A DNA stretch of 64,000 nucleotides from CF-162 sp963667205 (GTDB taxonomy: Bacteria; Chloroflexota; Dehalococcoidia; SM23-28-2; RBG-16-64-32), in assembly GCA_963667205.1 (NCBI GenBank), contig OY762959.1:496001-560000 (forward strand). The letters are read 5' to 3'. Both the position numbers and the translations under genes were made by a program. Below, in pieces: positions 1-8,867 of this stretch (its first letter is position 1; each line of letters opens with the position of its first letter). The notes under the pieces are model-generated. The model was given only the letters and a program-made list of their open reading frames with translations. It ran no database searches and was not told the origin of the DNA.

Positions 1-1404
1 GGGGTCGGCGCCAGCAAAGTCGATGAGCGTATCGCCGTCGTTGTCGACGCCGTCGAAGCAGGTGCCGCCGTTGACGGAGGGCTGGCCTCCGGTATCGCCC
101 TCGCCGCAGGGGACGTCATTGTCGACGAGGCCGTCGAAGAACGTGCAGGTGTCGCCCGGGAGCGCCACCCAGTAAAACCAGGCTGCGGTCTGCCCGACGA
201 TCTCCAGGTCCCACCAGAAGTCAACGACGACCGGGTCGGGGAAGGGGCCGTTGTTCTGCGTGGTCCAGGTGACCGCTCCCTGCTCGAACTGCGCCGCCGG
301 GAAGTTGGCTGGGAAGCCAACGAAGCCGACGCCCACAACTTCGATGTCGGCGCCGCCGACGGTGACGAGGAAGTTGAAGCAGATTTCGTTGTTGGCGGGG
401 TTGGATTCGGCGGCGGCGCCATTGACTATCGCCACCTGCTTGCAGATGTTGAACTCCTTGATGCCGACGTCAGTGCAGGAGATCTCGAAGTCCTGCTGCT
501 CTGTGACGCCGATGTTGACCGGAGCCTGGTATGACGGCGGCGGCGGGACGAAGAACGGATCGAAGGTGCAGCCGGCCGGCGGATCGGGGGCGTAGGAGTC
601 CTGAGCGGTGACCTCGATGCTACCGAAGGGGAACGGCGCCCCGTTGTTCCGGGTCGTGTTGCTGAACCGCACGAGAGTGGGCGTGTCGATGGCCATCTGC
701 TCGGGGAGGATGAGGGCGGTCAGGTCGACGACTTGCATGTCGATGGGAGTTATGCCGGGCGGAAACGTCGGCGTCGGGGCCAATGGCGTTGGCGAGGGTG
801 TTGGCGTCGCCGGCAGTAGCTCGGCCACCGGCTCGCCGGCGTCGTGATCCTCGGCCAGAGGGAACTCAAGCAGGAAGGAGCCGAAGCCGGCGATCTGATT
901 CTCTTCTTCGTTAGCGCCGCCGGGGTTGATGACGATCGGGTCGCCGATAGCGAAGCCCTGTTCGCCGGCGACTTCGATCTCAGTACTGCCGGCGGCCGCT
1001 GGCGCTGTAAGCGTGGTCGCAGCGGCGACGGCGAACCCAAGCAGCGGGCAACCGGCCGCCTGCATAACGCCTAGCGCCGCGTCGAAGCGCAGGAGTTTGA
1101 GCGAATCGACGGGCGTGACTTCACCGCTGCAATCGACATCGCCCCAGGGATGCGGCGAGGTACCCTGGACATCGACGACCTGTCCGAGGTTGGGGCAGCC
1201 ACCCGTGTTGGTGGTGAGGCCGGCGTCAAAGCGCAGGGTGAGCAGGGAGTCAACCGGGTCGACGGAACCGGAGCAGTTGGCGTCGCCCCAGGCGTTGAGG
1301 TCGAAGTTGCCAGTGGCGCCGCCGGAAGGCCCGTTCGACAGCAGGGCCACCATGAGAAAGGCGGCGGCCGATGCAACGACAACGATAAACGGGCGGCTCA
1401 TCAT
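1..1404 (-). CDS. Secreted protein with N-terminal dockerin-like domain (C-terminus beyond window)
   Basis: The frame stays open from ATG-ATG at 1404/1401 to the window edge, giving 468 codons with no stop. A GAGGAG ribosome site lies about 8 nt upstream. Residues 1-30 are a signal peptide. Residues ~38-120 hold the two-loop domain (WGDANCSG..., then WGDVDCSG...), here directly after the signal peptide instead of at the C-terminus as in the other family members. A Thr/Pro linker follows at ~200-215, then two Cys-containing beta-rich segments that resemble CARDB-type adhesion modules. The visible end reads CFDGVDNDGDTLIDF, an Asp-rich motif like those in MopE-type calcium/metal-binding proteins. 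Probably exported and surface-located. The function is unknown; the dockerin-like part is clear, the rest is inference. Confidence 0.8.
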   Translation of the reverse strand, partial: MMSRPFIVVVASAAAFLMVALLSNGPSGGATGNFDLNAWGDANCSGSVDPVDSLLTLRFDAGLTTNTGGCPNLGQVVDVQGTSPHPWGDVDCSGEVTPVDSLKLLRFDAALGVMQAAGCPLLGFAVAAATTLTAPAAAGSTEIEVAGEQGFAIGDPIVINPGGANEEENQIAGFGSFLLEFPLAEDHDAGEPVAELLPATPTPSPTPLAPTPTFPPGITPIDMQVVDLTALILPEQMAIDTPTLVRFSNTTRNNGAPFPFGSIEVTAQDSYAPDPPAGCTFDPFFVPPPPSYQAPVNIGVTEQQDFEISCTDVGIKEFNICKQVAIVNGAAAESNPANNEICFNFLVTVGGADIEVVGVGFVGFPANFPAAQFEQGAVTWTTQNNGPFPDPVVVDFWWDLEIVGQTAAWFYWVALPGDTCTFFDGLVDNDVPCGEGDTGGQPSVNGGTCFDGVDNDGDTLIDFAGADP

Positions 1405-1602
1405 CAGCTAACTCCTCTGTTTTGAACGCGGCAATCTTAGCACGCGCGGGTTCCAGCCCGTCAGACCGGAATCCCCCAGCGACGCGGTGCTCAGGGTGCC
1501 GTCGCCGCTCGTCTCAGCGACGAGGTGGCTCTGGCGCCTGCTTCCCGCGGCCCCCGAATATTCGCTTGCGCCCACGAACGCGTGCTCGCCTCGTATGCGA
1601 GC

Positions 1603-2961
1603 CTACGGCCCGTACTCTACCTGCACGCTGGCGCCTATCGACGGACAGCCCAACGGTTGTACGACAGCGAACCCGGCGTCGAAGCGCAGTAGCTTCAGGC
1701 TGTCCACCGGCGTGATCGAGCTGCCGCAGTCGACATCGCCCCAGAGCTGCTGCTGAACTGCGCCCGCGGTTCCCCGTGCCGGCAGAGTGAAGATGGCCGA
1801 AAGCGGCTGTTTCATATCGGGACAGCCTGCCAGCGACCCCACGGGTAGGGCGGCGTCCGAGCGCAGAGTGATCAGCGAATCGATCGGGTTGGGCTCGCCG
1901 TCGCAGTTGTTGTCGCCCCAACGCCCGAGGAGAATGATCGGCGTCGGCCCGCCGCTCGAACTCGGGCTGAGCGTGGGTGTCGGCGTGGTTGTAGGAGTCG
2001 ACGTTTCAGCACCCGTCGGGCTGGCTGTGGGTGTAGGCTCCGGGACCACCAGGGCGATGCCGAACAACGGGGAGCCGAGCCCCGTGGGCACCAGGTCCTC
2101 CACGTTGCTGCCGTCCAAGTTGGCGCGCTGGATCTTCCCGCTGCCCTGGTCGGTCCAGTACATCTTGCCGCCGGCCACGTCCAGGACGATGCCCCGGGGC
2201 GTCGTGAGGCCGGTGGTGACGAGGTCCTCCACGTTGCTGCCGTCCAAGTTGGCCCGGCGGATCTTGTCGCCCTCGTCCGTCCAGTACATCTTGCCGCCGG
2301 CCACGTCCAGGGCGATGCCCACCGGTACGAGAAGCCCGGTGGTCACCAGGTCCTCTACGTTACTGCCGTCCAGGTTGGCCCGCCGGATCTTGTCGTTGCC
2401 GGCATCAATCCAGTACATCTTGCCCCCTGCGACATCCAGGGCGAGGCCGAGGGGGTCGCTGGTGAACGGCTGACCGGTCCCGGTGTTGACCAGGGTCTCG
2501 ACGTTGCTGCCGTCAAGATCGGCGCGCTGTATCTTCTTGCTGCCGTCGTCCGTCCAGTACATCTTGCCCCCTGCGACGTCCAGAGCGATGCCGAAGGGGT
2601 TGCTGAGTCCGGTGGCGATGAGGTCCTCCGCGCCGCTGCCGTCGAGGTTTGCCCGCTTGACCTTGGCGGGTACTTGCGGTGCGTCGGTCTTGCCGGACTC
2701 CACCCAGTACATCTTGCCACCGGGGACGTCCAGGGCGATGCCAAGGGGCTTCGTGAGCCCGCTGGTGATCAGGTCCTCCACGTTGCTGCCGTCGAGGTTG
2801 GCCCGCTGTATCTTGTTGTTGCCGCCATCCGTCCAGTACACCTTCTCAACGCCGGCCTGGGCTCCCGTGGCCAGCCAGAGCACAGCCACCACACCGGCAA
2901 GGGCCAGCAGGCCTAGCACTGCCAGTTGGGGGAATCGCAGATGTCGCATGAGGTCAGGCAT
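1603..2961 (-). CDS. Secreted six-bladed YWTD beta-propeller with C-terminal dockerin-like domain
   Basis: Residues 1-36 form a signal peptide (hydrophobic run LAVLGLLALAGVVAVLWLA). Six consecutive ~42-residue repeats follow (about 38-305). Each begins with a VYWTD/MYWTD-type motif and contains RANLDGSNVEDL and GIALDVAGGK-like segments. Six is the number needed for a complete LDL-receptor-type YWTD propeller, a protein-binding fold. A Thr/Pro/Ser linker (~308-345) leads to the two-loop domain: WGDNNCDGEPNPIDSL, then WGDVDCGSSITPVDSL. This copy of the domain has a longer spacer between loops than its relatives. The start at 2961 has GGGAGG six nt upstream. It is probably an exported adhesion or scaffold protein; no enzymatic residues are visible. 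Confidence 0.88.
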   Translation of the reverse strand: MPDLMRHLRFPQLAVLGLLALAGVVAVLWLATGAQAGVEKVYWTDGGNNKIQRANLDGSNVEDLITSGLTKPLGIALDVPGGKMYWVESGKTDAPQVPAKVKRANLDGSGAEDLIATGLSNPFGIALDVAGGKMYWTDDGSKKIQRADLDGSNVETLVNTGTGQPFTSDPLGLALDVAGGKMYWIDAGNDKIRRANLDGSNVEDLVTTGLLVPVGIALDVAGGKMYWTDEGDKIRRANLDGSNVEDLVTTGLTTPRGIVLDVAGGKMYWTDQGSGKIQRANLDGSNVEDLVPTGLGSPLFGIALVVPEPTPTASPTGAETSTPTTTPTPTLSPSSSGGPTPIILLGRWGDNNCDGEPNPIDSLITLRSDAALPVGSLAGCPDMKQPLSAIFTLPARGTAGAVQQQLWGDVDCGSSITPVDSLKLLRFDAGFAVVQPLGCPSIGASVQVEYGP

Positions 2962-3108
2962 GGGTCACCTCCCGAGGTGGCTCTATCGTTGTATGGAAGC
3001 GGATTTGCGCGCCGGACCAAAGAATGGCCCGCGCTGTTCATCGATCGAACGCTGAGGTTCACCGAGCAACTTGCATTATCCTATCCCACAAGCCCCGGAA
3101 GGGCGAAG

Positions 3109-3146
3109 TGGAGCGGGAGACGAGGATCGCCCAACGACCCTCTGCG
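3109..3146. repeat. Degenerate tRNA-Gly 3'-end fragment
   Basis: The 38-nt stretch starts TGGAGCGGGAGAC and ends GACCCTCTGCG. It therefore combines the acceptor/T-arm end of the tRNA-Gly at 5397-5471 with the central part (ATCGCCCAAC) of the 75-bp repeat seen at 5321 and 13747. It lies just past the stop of the CSLREA gene. That gene is thus bracketed by this fragment and the intact tRNA. Confidence 0.6.
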
Positions 3147-3183
3147 TTCAATTCGAAGCTGAAGGCTCTCGCCGTGACGCCGC

Positions 3184-5172
3184 CTATTCCGCGACCTGAA
3201 CCTCCGAGCCAATCAGTGGACAGGCGGCTTCCTGCGATACGCCAAGGCCGGCATCGAACCGGAGGATCTTGAGCGAATCGACGGGCGTCACCTCGCCACC
3301 GCAATCCACGTCGCCCCACGGGTGCGGCGAGGCGTTCTGCACGTCGACCACCTGGCCCATGTCCGGGCAATCGCCTGTATCGGTCGGCAGGCCGGCATCG
3401 CCGCGCAGGACGAACAGCGAGTCTACCGGGTCGACCTGCTGCGAGCAGTTGTTGTCCCCCCAGAAGCGATCGCCACCGGAGGGTGAGGCCGTTGGTGTGG
3501 GCGTCGCGGCAGGCGTTGGAGACTGGGTCAGCGAGGATGCTGGAGTAGATGTGGGCGTGGGAGAAGGCGTCGGAGTGGCCCCGAATTCCGACTCGTAGGC
3601 GCCGAGGTCGCAATCGTCTCCGATGGGCCTGGCCACTCCGCGCTGGTCCGTTTCTGGCGGTGGGCAATCAAGGCCCCAGTCGATCGCGACGCTGCCCTCC
3701 AGCAGCACGTGTGTCTTCGTCGATCCACCGTTGTCGGCCAGCGGCCCGAGCAGCGGATCGAAGCCGAGCCAGTGCTCGCTGCTGTCACCGATCAGATTGC
3801 AGTTCGAGGAAGGAGAGCCGATAAGATTGCGCGCCTCGACGTTTACGGGGCCAAAGCAATCCGGGTCGCTGGTGAGGTCGAAGTTGCCAGATATGATGCT
3901 GTTCTTGAGAACAAGGAGTTTACCGGGATCGCTGTCCACCCAAACTCCGCCACCGTCACCATCATCACCGACCGAGTCGCTGTCAGCCGTGTTGTTCGTG
4001 ATCGTGCTGTTGATGATGGTCGTTGTATGGTTCTGGACCCCAAGGCCACCACCGTCTCGGTCAGCAGAATTGCCACTGACCGTGACGTTCGTCAGATTTA
4101 GATTGGTACTGGCGTTTATCCCGCCGCCATCGCGGACTGCCATGTTGTCACTGATAGTCGTGTTCGTCAATTCTATGGTTCCGCTGCAGCACAGACGCAG
4201 ACCGCCGCCGTTGGAGCCGGCACTGTTTTCACTTATCGTGCTGTCGATCACGGTTAGGTCGACATCCCCGCTGGTGTGTATGCCACCGCCATTGGAGCTG
4301 GCGCTGTTGCCGCTGATCTCACTGTTAGTCACCAACACAGATACGTCACCGACGAAGTACATTCCACCACCGTCGGAGCCCGCGTTGGTGTTGCCGCTGA
4401 TCCTGGTGTCATCGACGGCGAGCGTGGCACCATCTCCCTGGGTTCGGATGCCGCCGGCGTGGCTGTCTGCCGTGTTATTGCTGATCTCACTGCCTGAGAT
4501 GGTGATCGCCCCGCCTTGGTTGTCCACGCCCCCTGCAGCACTAAGAGCGTGATTTGCCGTGAAGATCACATCGTCAATGTCGACGGTGCCGGCATCGTTG
4601 AAGAGTCCGCCGCCGTTCTTCGCGACGTTCTTGGTGATGGTCGAATCCCGTATATCGAGTGTCCCTTCGTTGAGAATGCCGCCGCCATCATCGGGATCCG
4701 GAGGCTTTCCATGGCGGACGGTCACGTCACGGAGTTGGAAGCTGACTCCCGGCAACACGTGGAATACGCGGTCGATCGGGCCCGTTCCTGCAATGCGGGC
4801 GGGCGCCAGCACGCCGCCCTGGATGACCGTCGAGACGGCAGTCTGGCCCGCGATTATCAGTTGATCTGTGATGTCCAGATCTCCGGTGGCGGAAGCATCC
4901 TCCCCCATGCCGGCTATAACTAGCGTGTATGTGCCTGCGGGGAGAGTGATCGTGTCCGCGCCGCCGGCCGCGTTGGCGGCGACGATCGCTTCGCGAAGTG
5001 AGCAATCGGCATCGCAGGTGCCGTCGTTCGTATCTGCGGTCTTCGTAACGAGGAGAGGCGCGCCGGCCGAGGCGGGACCGATCTCCTGAGCGCCCAGGGT
5101 CGTAAGGGCGACGAGCGACAGAGCTACGATGAGAGTCAGGGCCGGTCGGCGCAGATTGGTTGTGGCGAACAT
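3184..5172 (-). CDS. CSLREA-domain right-handed beta-helix surface protein with dockerin-like C-terminus
   Basis: The start at 5172 (MFATTNLRRPAL...) is chosen because GGAGG lies 9 nt upstream; a longer frame runs to 5247. A signal peptide covers the first ~40 residues. The CSLREA motif (CDADCSLREAIVAAN) follows at ~65-80. About 330 residues of short Asn/Thr/Gly-rich repeats come next (many '..ISGNSA..GGGI' turns), typical of parallel beta-helix adhesins of the Pmp-like type. A Pro/Thr/Ser linker leads to the two-loop domain (WGDNNCSQQVDPVDSL and WGDVDCGGEVTPVDSL) at the C-terminus. Likely a cell-surface adhesin or glycan-interacting protein; no catalytic site is recognised. Both flanks carry tRNA-Gly-related repeats, which hints that the gene moved as a cassette. 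Confidence 0.88.
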   Translation of the reverse strand: MFATTNLRRPALTLIVALSLVALTTLGAQEIGPASAGAPLLVTKTADTNDGTCDADCSLREAIVAANAAGGADTITLPAGTYTLVIAGMGEDASATGDLDITDQLIIAGQTAVSTVIQGGVLAPARIAGTGPIDRVFHVLPGVSFQLRDVTVRHGKPPDPDDGGGILNEGTLDIRDSTITKNVAKNGGGLFNDAGTVDIDDVIFTANHALSAAGGVDNQGGAITISGSEISNNTADSHAGGIRTQGDGATLAVDDTRISGNTNAGSDGGGMYFVGDVSVLVTNSEISGNSASSNGGGIHTSGDVDLTVIDSTISENSAGSNGGGLRLCCSGTIELTNTTISDNMAVRDGGGINASTNLNLTNVTVSGNSADRDGGGLGVQNHTTTIINSTITNNTADSDSVGDDGDGGGVWVDSDPGKLLVLKNSIISGNFDLTSDPDCFGPVNVEARNLIGSPSSNCNLIGDSSEHWLGFDPLLGPLADNGGSTKTHVLLEGSVAIDWGLDCPPPETDQRGVARPIGDDCDLGAYESEFGATPTPSPTPTSTPASSLTQSPTPAATPTPTASPSGGDRFWGDNNCSQQVDPVDSLFVLRGDAGLPTDTGDCPDMGQVVDVQNASPHPWGDVDCGGEVTPVDSLKILRFDAGLGVSQEAACPLIGSEVQVAE

Positions 5173-5320
5173 GCGGAGCTTCCTCCGGTCATTGGGCATA
5201 GGATGCGCTGACGATAGCAGGCCGGAGACACTGATGGCAACCGCCACGCTACGCGCATTCTAGCTGGCGACAACCACCACGATCACCTACCGAGAAGCCG
5301 TCACCTACGAAAGTTTGGTC

Positions 5321-5396
5321 TGGAGCGGGAGACGGGAATCGCCCCACGGGTCGCCAACGGCGAAACCCTGCGCCGCTCCCCAGTAGAAATCGTATC
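5321..5396. repeat. tRNA-length repeat unit abutting tRNA-Gly
   Basis: The 76-nt unit begins TGGAGCGGGAGAC, exactly as the reverse complement of the tRNA-Gly 3' end does, and abuts the intact tRNA at 5397. Its interior (ATCGCCCCACGGGTCGCC, then GGCGAAACCC) is shared with the tandem units at 13747-13896. The GGGTCGCC/GGCGAAACCC arms can form a hairpin. Confidence 0.7.
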
Positions 5397-5471
5397 TGGA
5401 GCGGGAGACCGGGATCGAACCGGCGACCCTCTGCTTGGGAAGCAGATGCTCTACCACTGAGCTACTCCCGC
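5397..5471 (-). tRNA. tRNA-Gly(CCC)
   Basis: The 75-nt gene on the minus strand has acceptor arms GCGGGAG/CTCCCGC, a D-arm with AGCTCAGTGGTAGAGC, an anticodon stem TCTGC/GCAGA with loop TTCCCAA (anticodon CCC), and a T-arm containing GGTTCGATCCC. The discriminator is T, usual for bacterial tRNA-Gly, and CCA is encoded. The upstream flank is repeated at 8.5 and 12.3 kb together with 5' halves of this gene. Confidence 0.96.
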
Positions 5472-5537
5472 TCGGTTTCGTATCTAACTACAGATGACAA
5501 CTGGAGGACACTGGCCGCTCTAGTGCTCCCGCAAGCT
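5472..5537. repeat. tRNA-Gly upstream flank, copy 1 of 3
   Basis: This is the sequence just 5' of the tRNA (minus-strand sense). It matches 8501-8567 and 12333-12398 closely, including GGCCGCTCTAGTGCTC. It is probably the promoter region of the tRNA, duplicated with the 5' half-gene. Confidence 0.75.
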
Positions 5538-5560
5538 GAAATTTCTCACTCCCACACAGC

Positions 5561-8281
5561 CTACTCTACGACCAGAACATCCGAGCCGAGCAGCGGGCAA
5601 CCAGCTTCCTGGCTCGCACCCAGCCCCGCGTCGAAGCGCAGGAGCTTGAGCGAATCGATTGGCGTGACGTCACCGCCGCAGTCCACGTCGCCCCACACAT
5701 GCAGCGAGGCGTCCACCACGTCGACGATCTGCCCGAGCTCGGGGCAACCGCCGGTGTCCGTGCTCAGGCCGGCGTCGAAGCGCAGCGTCAGCAGCGAGTC
5801 AATCGGATCAGCAGAGCCGGAGCAGTTGGCGTCGCCCCAGATTCTGTCCTGTGCCTCGACGAGACTCAGCCTGAAGTGCAGCAGACCATCTCCGCCTGAC
5901 CCGGCCGGAGCGGCGGATCCGTTGGTTCCGTTAGGAGAGCCTGAGACCCGTATGTGGTAGAGGCCAGGCGTAAAGTTGGCCTGAAAGAACATTCGGGCCT
6001 CCATGACGTTGGGATCGGCGAAGCTGGCACCACATCCGACGACCTCATGTTCGCCAAACGGATCCCCCGTGAATACTTCGATGGTCGTAGGAAAGTCGGT
6101 GCCGGACGTATCCGCCCTTAGCATGCGCGTGTCACCAGGGCCCGCCTCGTTGAAACTGTACGCGTGCCAGACATCCGCTCCATGCTCCAATCCACAGACT
6201 GGCGGCGGCCCGCCGACCGGCAGCGTGGCGAGCGACAGGTAGCTTGTTTGCAGGAACAGGAGGGTCTCGTCGCTGATTGCTTGCGCGCGCTCGAAGTCGT
6301 CGTTTAGAGGGAACGTCGAAAGGCTCAGGTTGCCGGCCCCGACAAAGTTATTCGGTGTCGGACCGAAGTCTGGATTCGGTGCCGCTGTCAGCATGAGCGC
6401 AGACTTGATCTCTCCCGGCGTCCAGTCGGGATGGAGCTGCTTGATCAAGGCAGCCGCTCCGGCCGTGTGAGGCGCCGACATGCTCGTCCCGCTGATTGCC
6501 TGGAACAATTCGTCCGGATGGCTGGCCGGGAAATGGTCGGGCCCCAGACCGGCAAGTGGGGAGTTTGCGGCAAGGATCTGCACACCCGGCGCCGTAATAT
6601 CGGGCTTGACAATGCCACCGGCCGTCGGACCGCGGCTACTGAAGGCCGCCAGCGCGTCCAGAACTGGCGGGTCCGCGAAGTAGGTCTGCCCGTCCTGGGC
6701 GAGGAACGAGGTACGCGTCGTGAAAGCGCCCACGGTCACGATGTCTCTCGCTGTACCCGGTATCTGTACCGTGCTATTTGTGTTCCCGAACGGCGCCCCG
6801 AACGGCATGCCATTAAGAGACCAGCCTTCGACCTCTGTAGGCAGCCCGACGTCGCTGCCGTCGAAGTAGAGTTGCCAATCTCCTGCCGCCGCGTCGAACG
6901 GGCAGGCGAACGGTGCTCCCGGGCCGATGATATCGAAGCTGACCTCGTTCAATCCGTTCGCCGGGTTCGGGCCGAAGTTCCCCACGAATGCGCAGCCGTC
7001 TAGCGTGTCGATGAATACGCTGTCGCCCGGGCATACCGGACCGACGTTGAGACCGTTCGGCGTGGTGACCCCCGTACAGAGCTGGTTGATCGCGGGATCG
7101 TAGTAGAAGTTGAACTGACCCGGGCCGAAGTCCTGCAAGACGGGATCCTGCGCCAGGTTAAACCCGACATTGGTGCGGTCGCCCGGGTTCACCGGCGCAT
7201 TTGCGTGGATCGTCTTGTTGCCGGCGTTCCCCGCGGACGTTGCGACAAACACGCCGTCATTGAAGACCGACGTCAGAGCCTCCTCCAGGCCGCTCGTTCC
7301 ATCGTGCGCACCGTCGTGGCCCCCTATGCTGTAGTTGATGACATCGACTCCGTCTGCAACGGCGCGGTCGATCGCGTCGACCAGATCAGAGCTGAAGCCC
7401 GTGCTCTTGATAGCGTAGATGCCCGCTCCGGGCGCCACGCCTGCCAGCCCATCTACCTCGCGCCCGGCCACTACGCTCGTGACCGCAGTGCCGTGGCCCG
7501 TTGGGTCGGTCATGTTCGTAGCGCCGTTACTGAAGTCATCGTGCGACCACTGAGTGCCGTACCCGAATCCATCCGGCGGAGGCCCGGCGGGATCCGTCTG
7601 GTCCCAACCCCCGGTGAAGGCGCTTTCTCCTAGGTCATCCTGGAACGACGGGTGCTCAGGCCAGATACCGCTGTCGATTACAGCAACGACCACGCCTTCT
7701 CCCGTAACCCCCAGATCGTTCCAGATGTCCCCGGCGCCTATGAACGGGATCGACTCGTCCAGCGCCGGCTGCCCCGTGCCCGAGGCCGGCGCTGGCGGAA
7801 CGTCTACGCTGGCTGAGTCCATCTTGCGGCTCGATTCCACCCACGTCACGTTTGGGAGCGCCGCGATCGCCAGGACCTCATCCATGGTTGCCCGCGCCGA
7901 AACGATATTGCCGATGATTCCGCCGACCCCGGCTCCGGTGTCTGCCACGCGCTCAGGCTGGTCCGTGACCCGCACGAGCACACCAAAGCGCAGCGGCTCC
8001 TCGGAAGCCAATGCGATGCCCGCCCCGTCGCTCGAACCCACAGGCTGATCACCGTCGTAGACAGCGATCGAAAGGCCGAGTGCGGTCAGGCCGGCGCTAG
8101 CCCTCGCCGAACCGGACTCATGCGTCTGCGCCAGGATCATGCGCAGCCGCGTGTCCAGCTTCGATTCCGGCTCGACCGGCGCCCCAGCGTACGAGGCGCC
8201 TCCTGAGGCCAGCGCAACGGCGATCGCGAAGAGGGCGACGACTATGGGGCGGATTCCCACACGCATGATGGGCCCCAACAT
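5561..8281 (-). CDS. Secreted S8 (subtilisin-like) serine peptidase with dockerin-like C-terminus
   Basis: The three subtilase motifs are present: Asp in VVAVIDSGIWPEHPSF (~203), His in GHGTAVTSV (~263) and Ser in ISGTSMSAPHTAG (~600), counted from ATG 8281. The stretch between His and Ser is unusually long. It contains a Cys-bearing segment (~400-495) ending GDWQLYFDGSDVG...GWSL, which resembles a proprotein-convertase P domain. A prodomain precedes Asp, and a signal peptide (IVVALFAIAVALASGG) is near the start. The last ~90 residues are the two-loop domain. The start is uncertain: ATG 8281, ATG 8266 or TTG 8305 are all possible, since AAGGAG sits only 1-2 nt before ATG 8281. Likely an extracellular protease held at the surface through the shared domain. 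Confidence 0.92.
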   Translation of the reverse strand: MLGPIMRVGIRPIVVALFAIAVALASGGASYAGAPVEPESKLDTRLRMILAQTHESGSARASAGLTALGLSIAVYDGDQPVGSSDGAGIALASEEPLRFGVLVRVTDQPERVADTGAGVGGIIGNIVSARATMDEVLAIAALPNVTWVESSRKMDSASVDVPPAPASGTGQPALDESIPFIGAGDIWNDLGVTGEGVVVAVIDSGIWPEHPSFQDDLGESAFTGGWDQTDPAGPPPDGFGYGTQWSHDDFSNGATNMTDPTGHGTAVTSVVAGREVDGLAGVAPGAGIYAIKSTGFSSDLVDAIDRAVADGVDVINYSIGGHDGAHDGTSGLEEALTSVFNDGVFVATSAGNAGNKTIHANAPVNPGDRTNVGFNLAQDPVLQDFGPGQFNFYYDPAINQLCTGVTTPNGLNVGPVCPGDSVFIDTLDGCAFVGNFGPNPANGLNEVSFDIIGPGAPFACPFDAAAGDWQLYFDGSDVGLPTEVEGWSLNGMPFGAPFGNTNSTVQIPGTARDIVTVGAFTTRTSFLAQDGQTYFADPPVLDALAAFSSRGPTAGGIVKPDITAPGVQILAANSPLAGLGPDHFPASHPDELFQAISGTSMSAPHTAGAAALIKQLHPDWTPGEIKSALMLTAAPNPDFGPTPNNFVGAGNLSLSTFPLNDDFERAQAISDETLLFLQTSYLSLATLPVGGPPPVCGLEHGADVWHAYSFNEAGPGDTRMLRADTSGTDFPTTIEVFTGDPFGEHEVVGCGASFADPNVMEARMFFQANFTPGLYHIRVSGSPNGTNGSAAPAGSGGDGLLHFRLSLVEAQDRIWGDANCSGSADPIDSLLTLRFDAGLSTDTGGCPELGQIVDVVDASLHVWGDVDCGGDVTPIDSLKLLRFDAGLGASQEAGCPLLGSDVLVVE

Positions 8282-8362
8282 ACTCCTTGCCAGCCGAGTC
8301 AGCAATCCTGAGCAGATCCAGGCAGAGATTAGGCGAATCCGACCGGGCCCTCTCTAATGGTC

Positions 8363-8567
8363 GCCAGCGGTTTCGCCGTCAAGCGAAGCGCCCACAGCCG
8401 ATAACACCCCGCTCTAGTGCTCGCCATGACAGATACGGCGCTCTAGTGCTCAGGCGTAAATACTTGGGAAGCAGATGCTCTACCACTGAGCTACTCCCGC
8501 TCAGTTTCGTACCTATTTACAGATGATAACTGGATGACGCTGGCCGCTCTAGTGCTCCCGCAGCTAT
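8363..8567. repeat. ~200-bp direct repeat, copy A, containing a tRNA-Gly 5' half
   Basis: The block starts near AGCGGTTTCGCCGTCAAGCG, runs through ATAACACCCCGCTCTAGTGC, three GCTCTAGTGCTC words and a tRNA-Gly 5' half, and ends in the tRNA upstream flank. It recurs at 12194-12398 with about nine positions in ten conserved by eye. The two copies flank the NfeD-flotillin pair. Confidence 0.85.
8463..8500 (-). pseudogene. tRNA-Gly(CCC) 5' half
   Basis: These 38 nt are identical to 5434-5471 of the intact tRNA: acceptor 5' strand, D-arm, 5' anticodon stem and the complete anticodon loop with CCC. The match stops one base past the loop, where the sequence switches to TATTTACGCCTG (minus-strand sense). 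The 3' half is missing here. Confidence 0.9.
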
Positions 8568-8867
8568 AAGCAGCCCCGCCATGTCGTAGAATGGCTGCGC
8601 CATGGCGGATATAGCGGGACCGGCAGCGTACCCGATACAGCTCGAGGTTGATTACCCCGAGTTCTCGTGGAGCCGTGGTACGCTCTCGGCGCTGACGAGG
8701 CGCCAGGGGAGGGCTCCAAGCGATGGCGTGTGCGATATTATTAATGCAGTGCCAGCGCCGACGTGGATTGATCGCGGGCTGAGGGCGTCGAACGGGCCCG
8801 TCGACTTCTCTGCCTCGCTTTCTTCCCTCTGTAGACGGCTGCGAGCGACCGGACCACCTGACCGGAT
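8568..8867 (+). other. Intergenic region with a decayed reading frame before nfeD
   Basis: No convincing intact gene. A plus-strand frame from ATG 8602 opens with AYPIQLEVDYPEFSWSRGTL. This recalls the N-terminus of DUF4389 membrane proteins (YPV.LEVDYPE...RLTTF), but it then loses any resemblance and runs into the nfeD start. It is best read as a remnant. The stretch also must hold the nfeD promoter, which I could not place with confidence. Confidence 0.35.

Noticed and set aside
251..847. Plus-strand open frames in the first kilobase
   Set aside because: They are antisense to the well-supported minus-strand surface protein, which has a signal peptide, a ribosome site and the shared domain.
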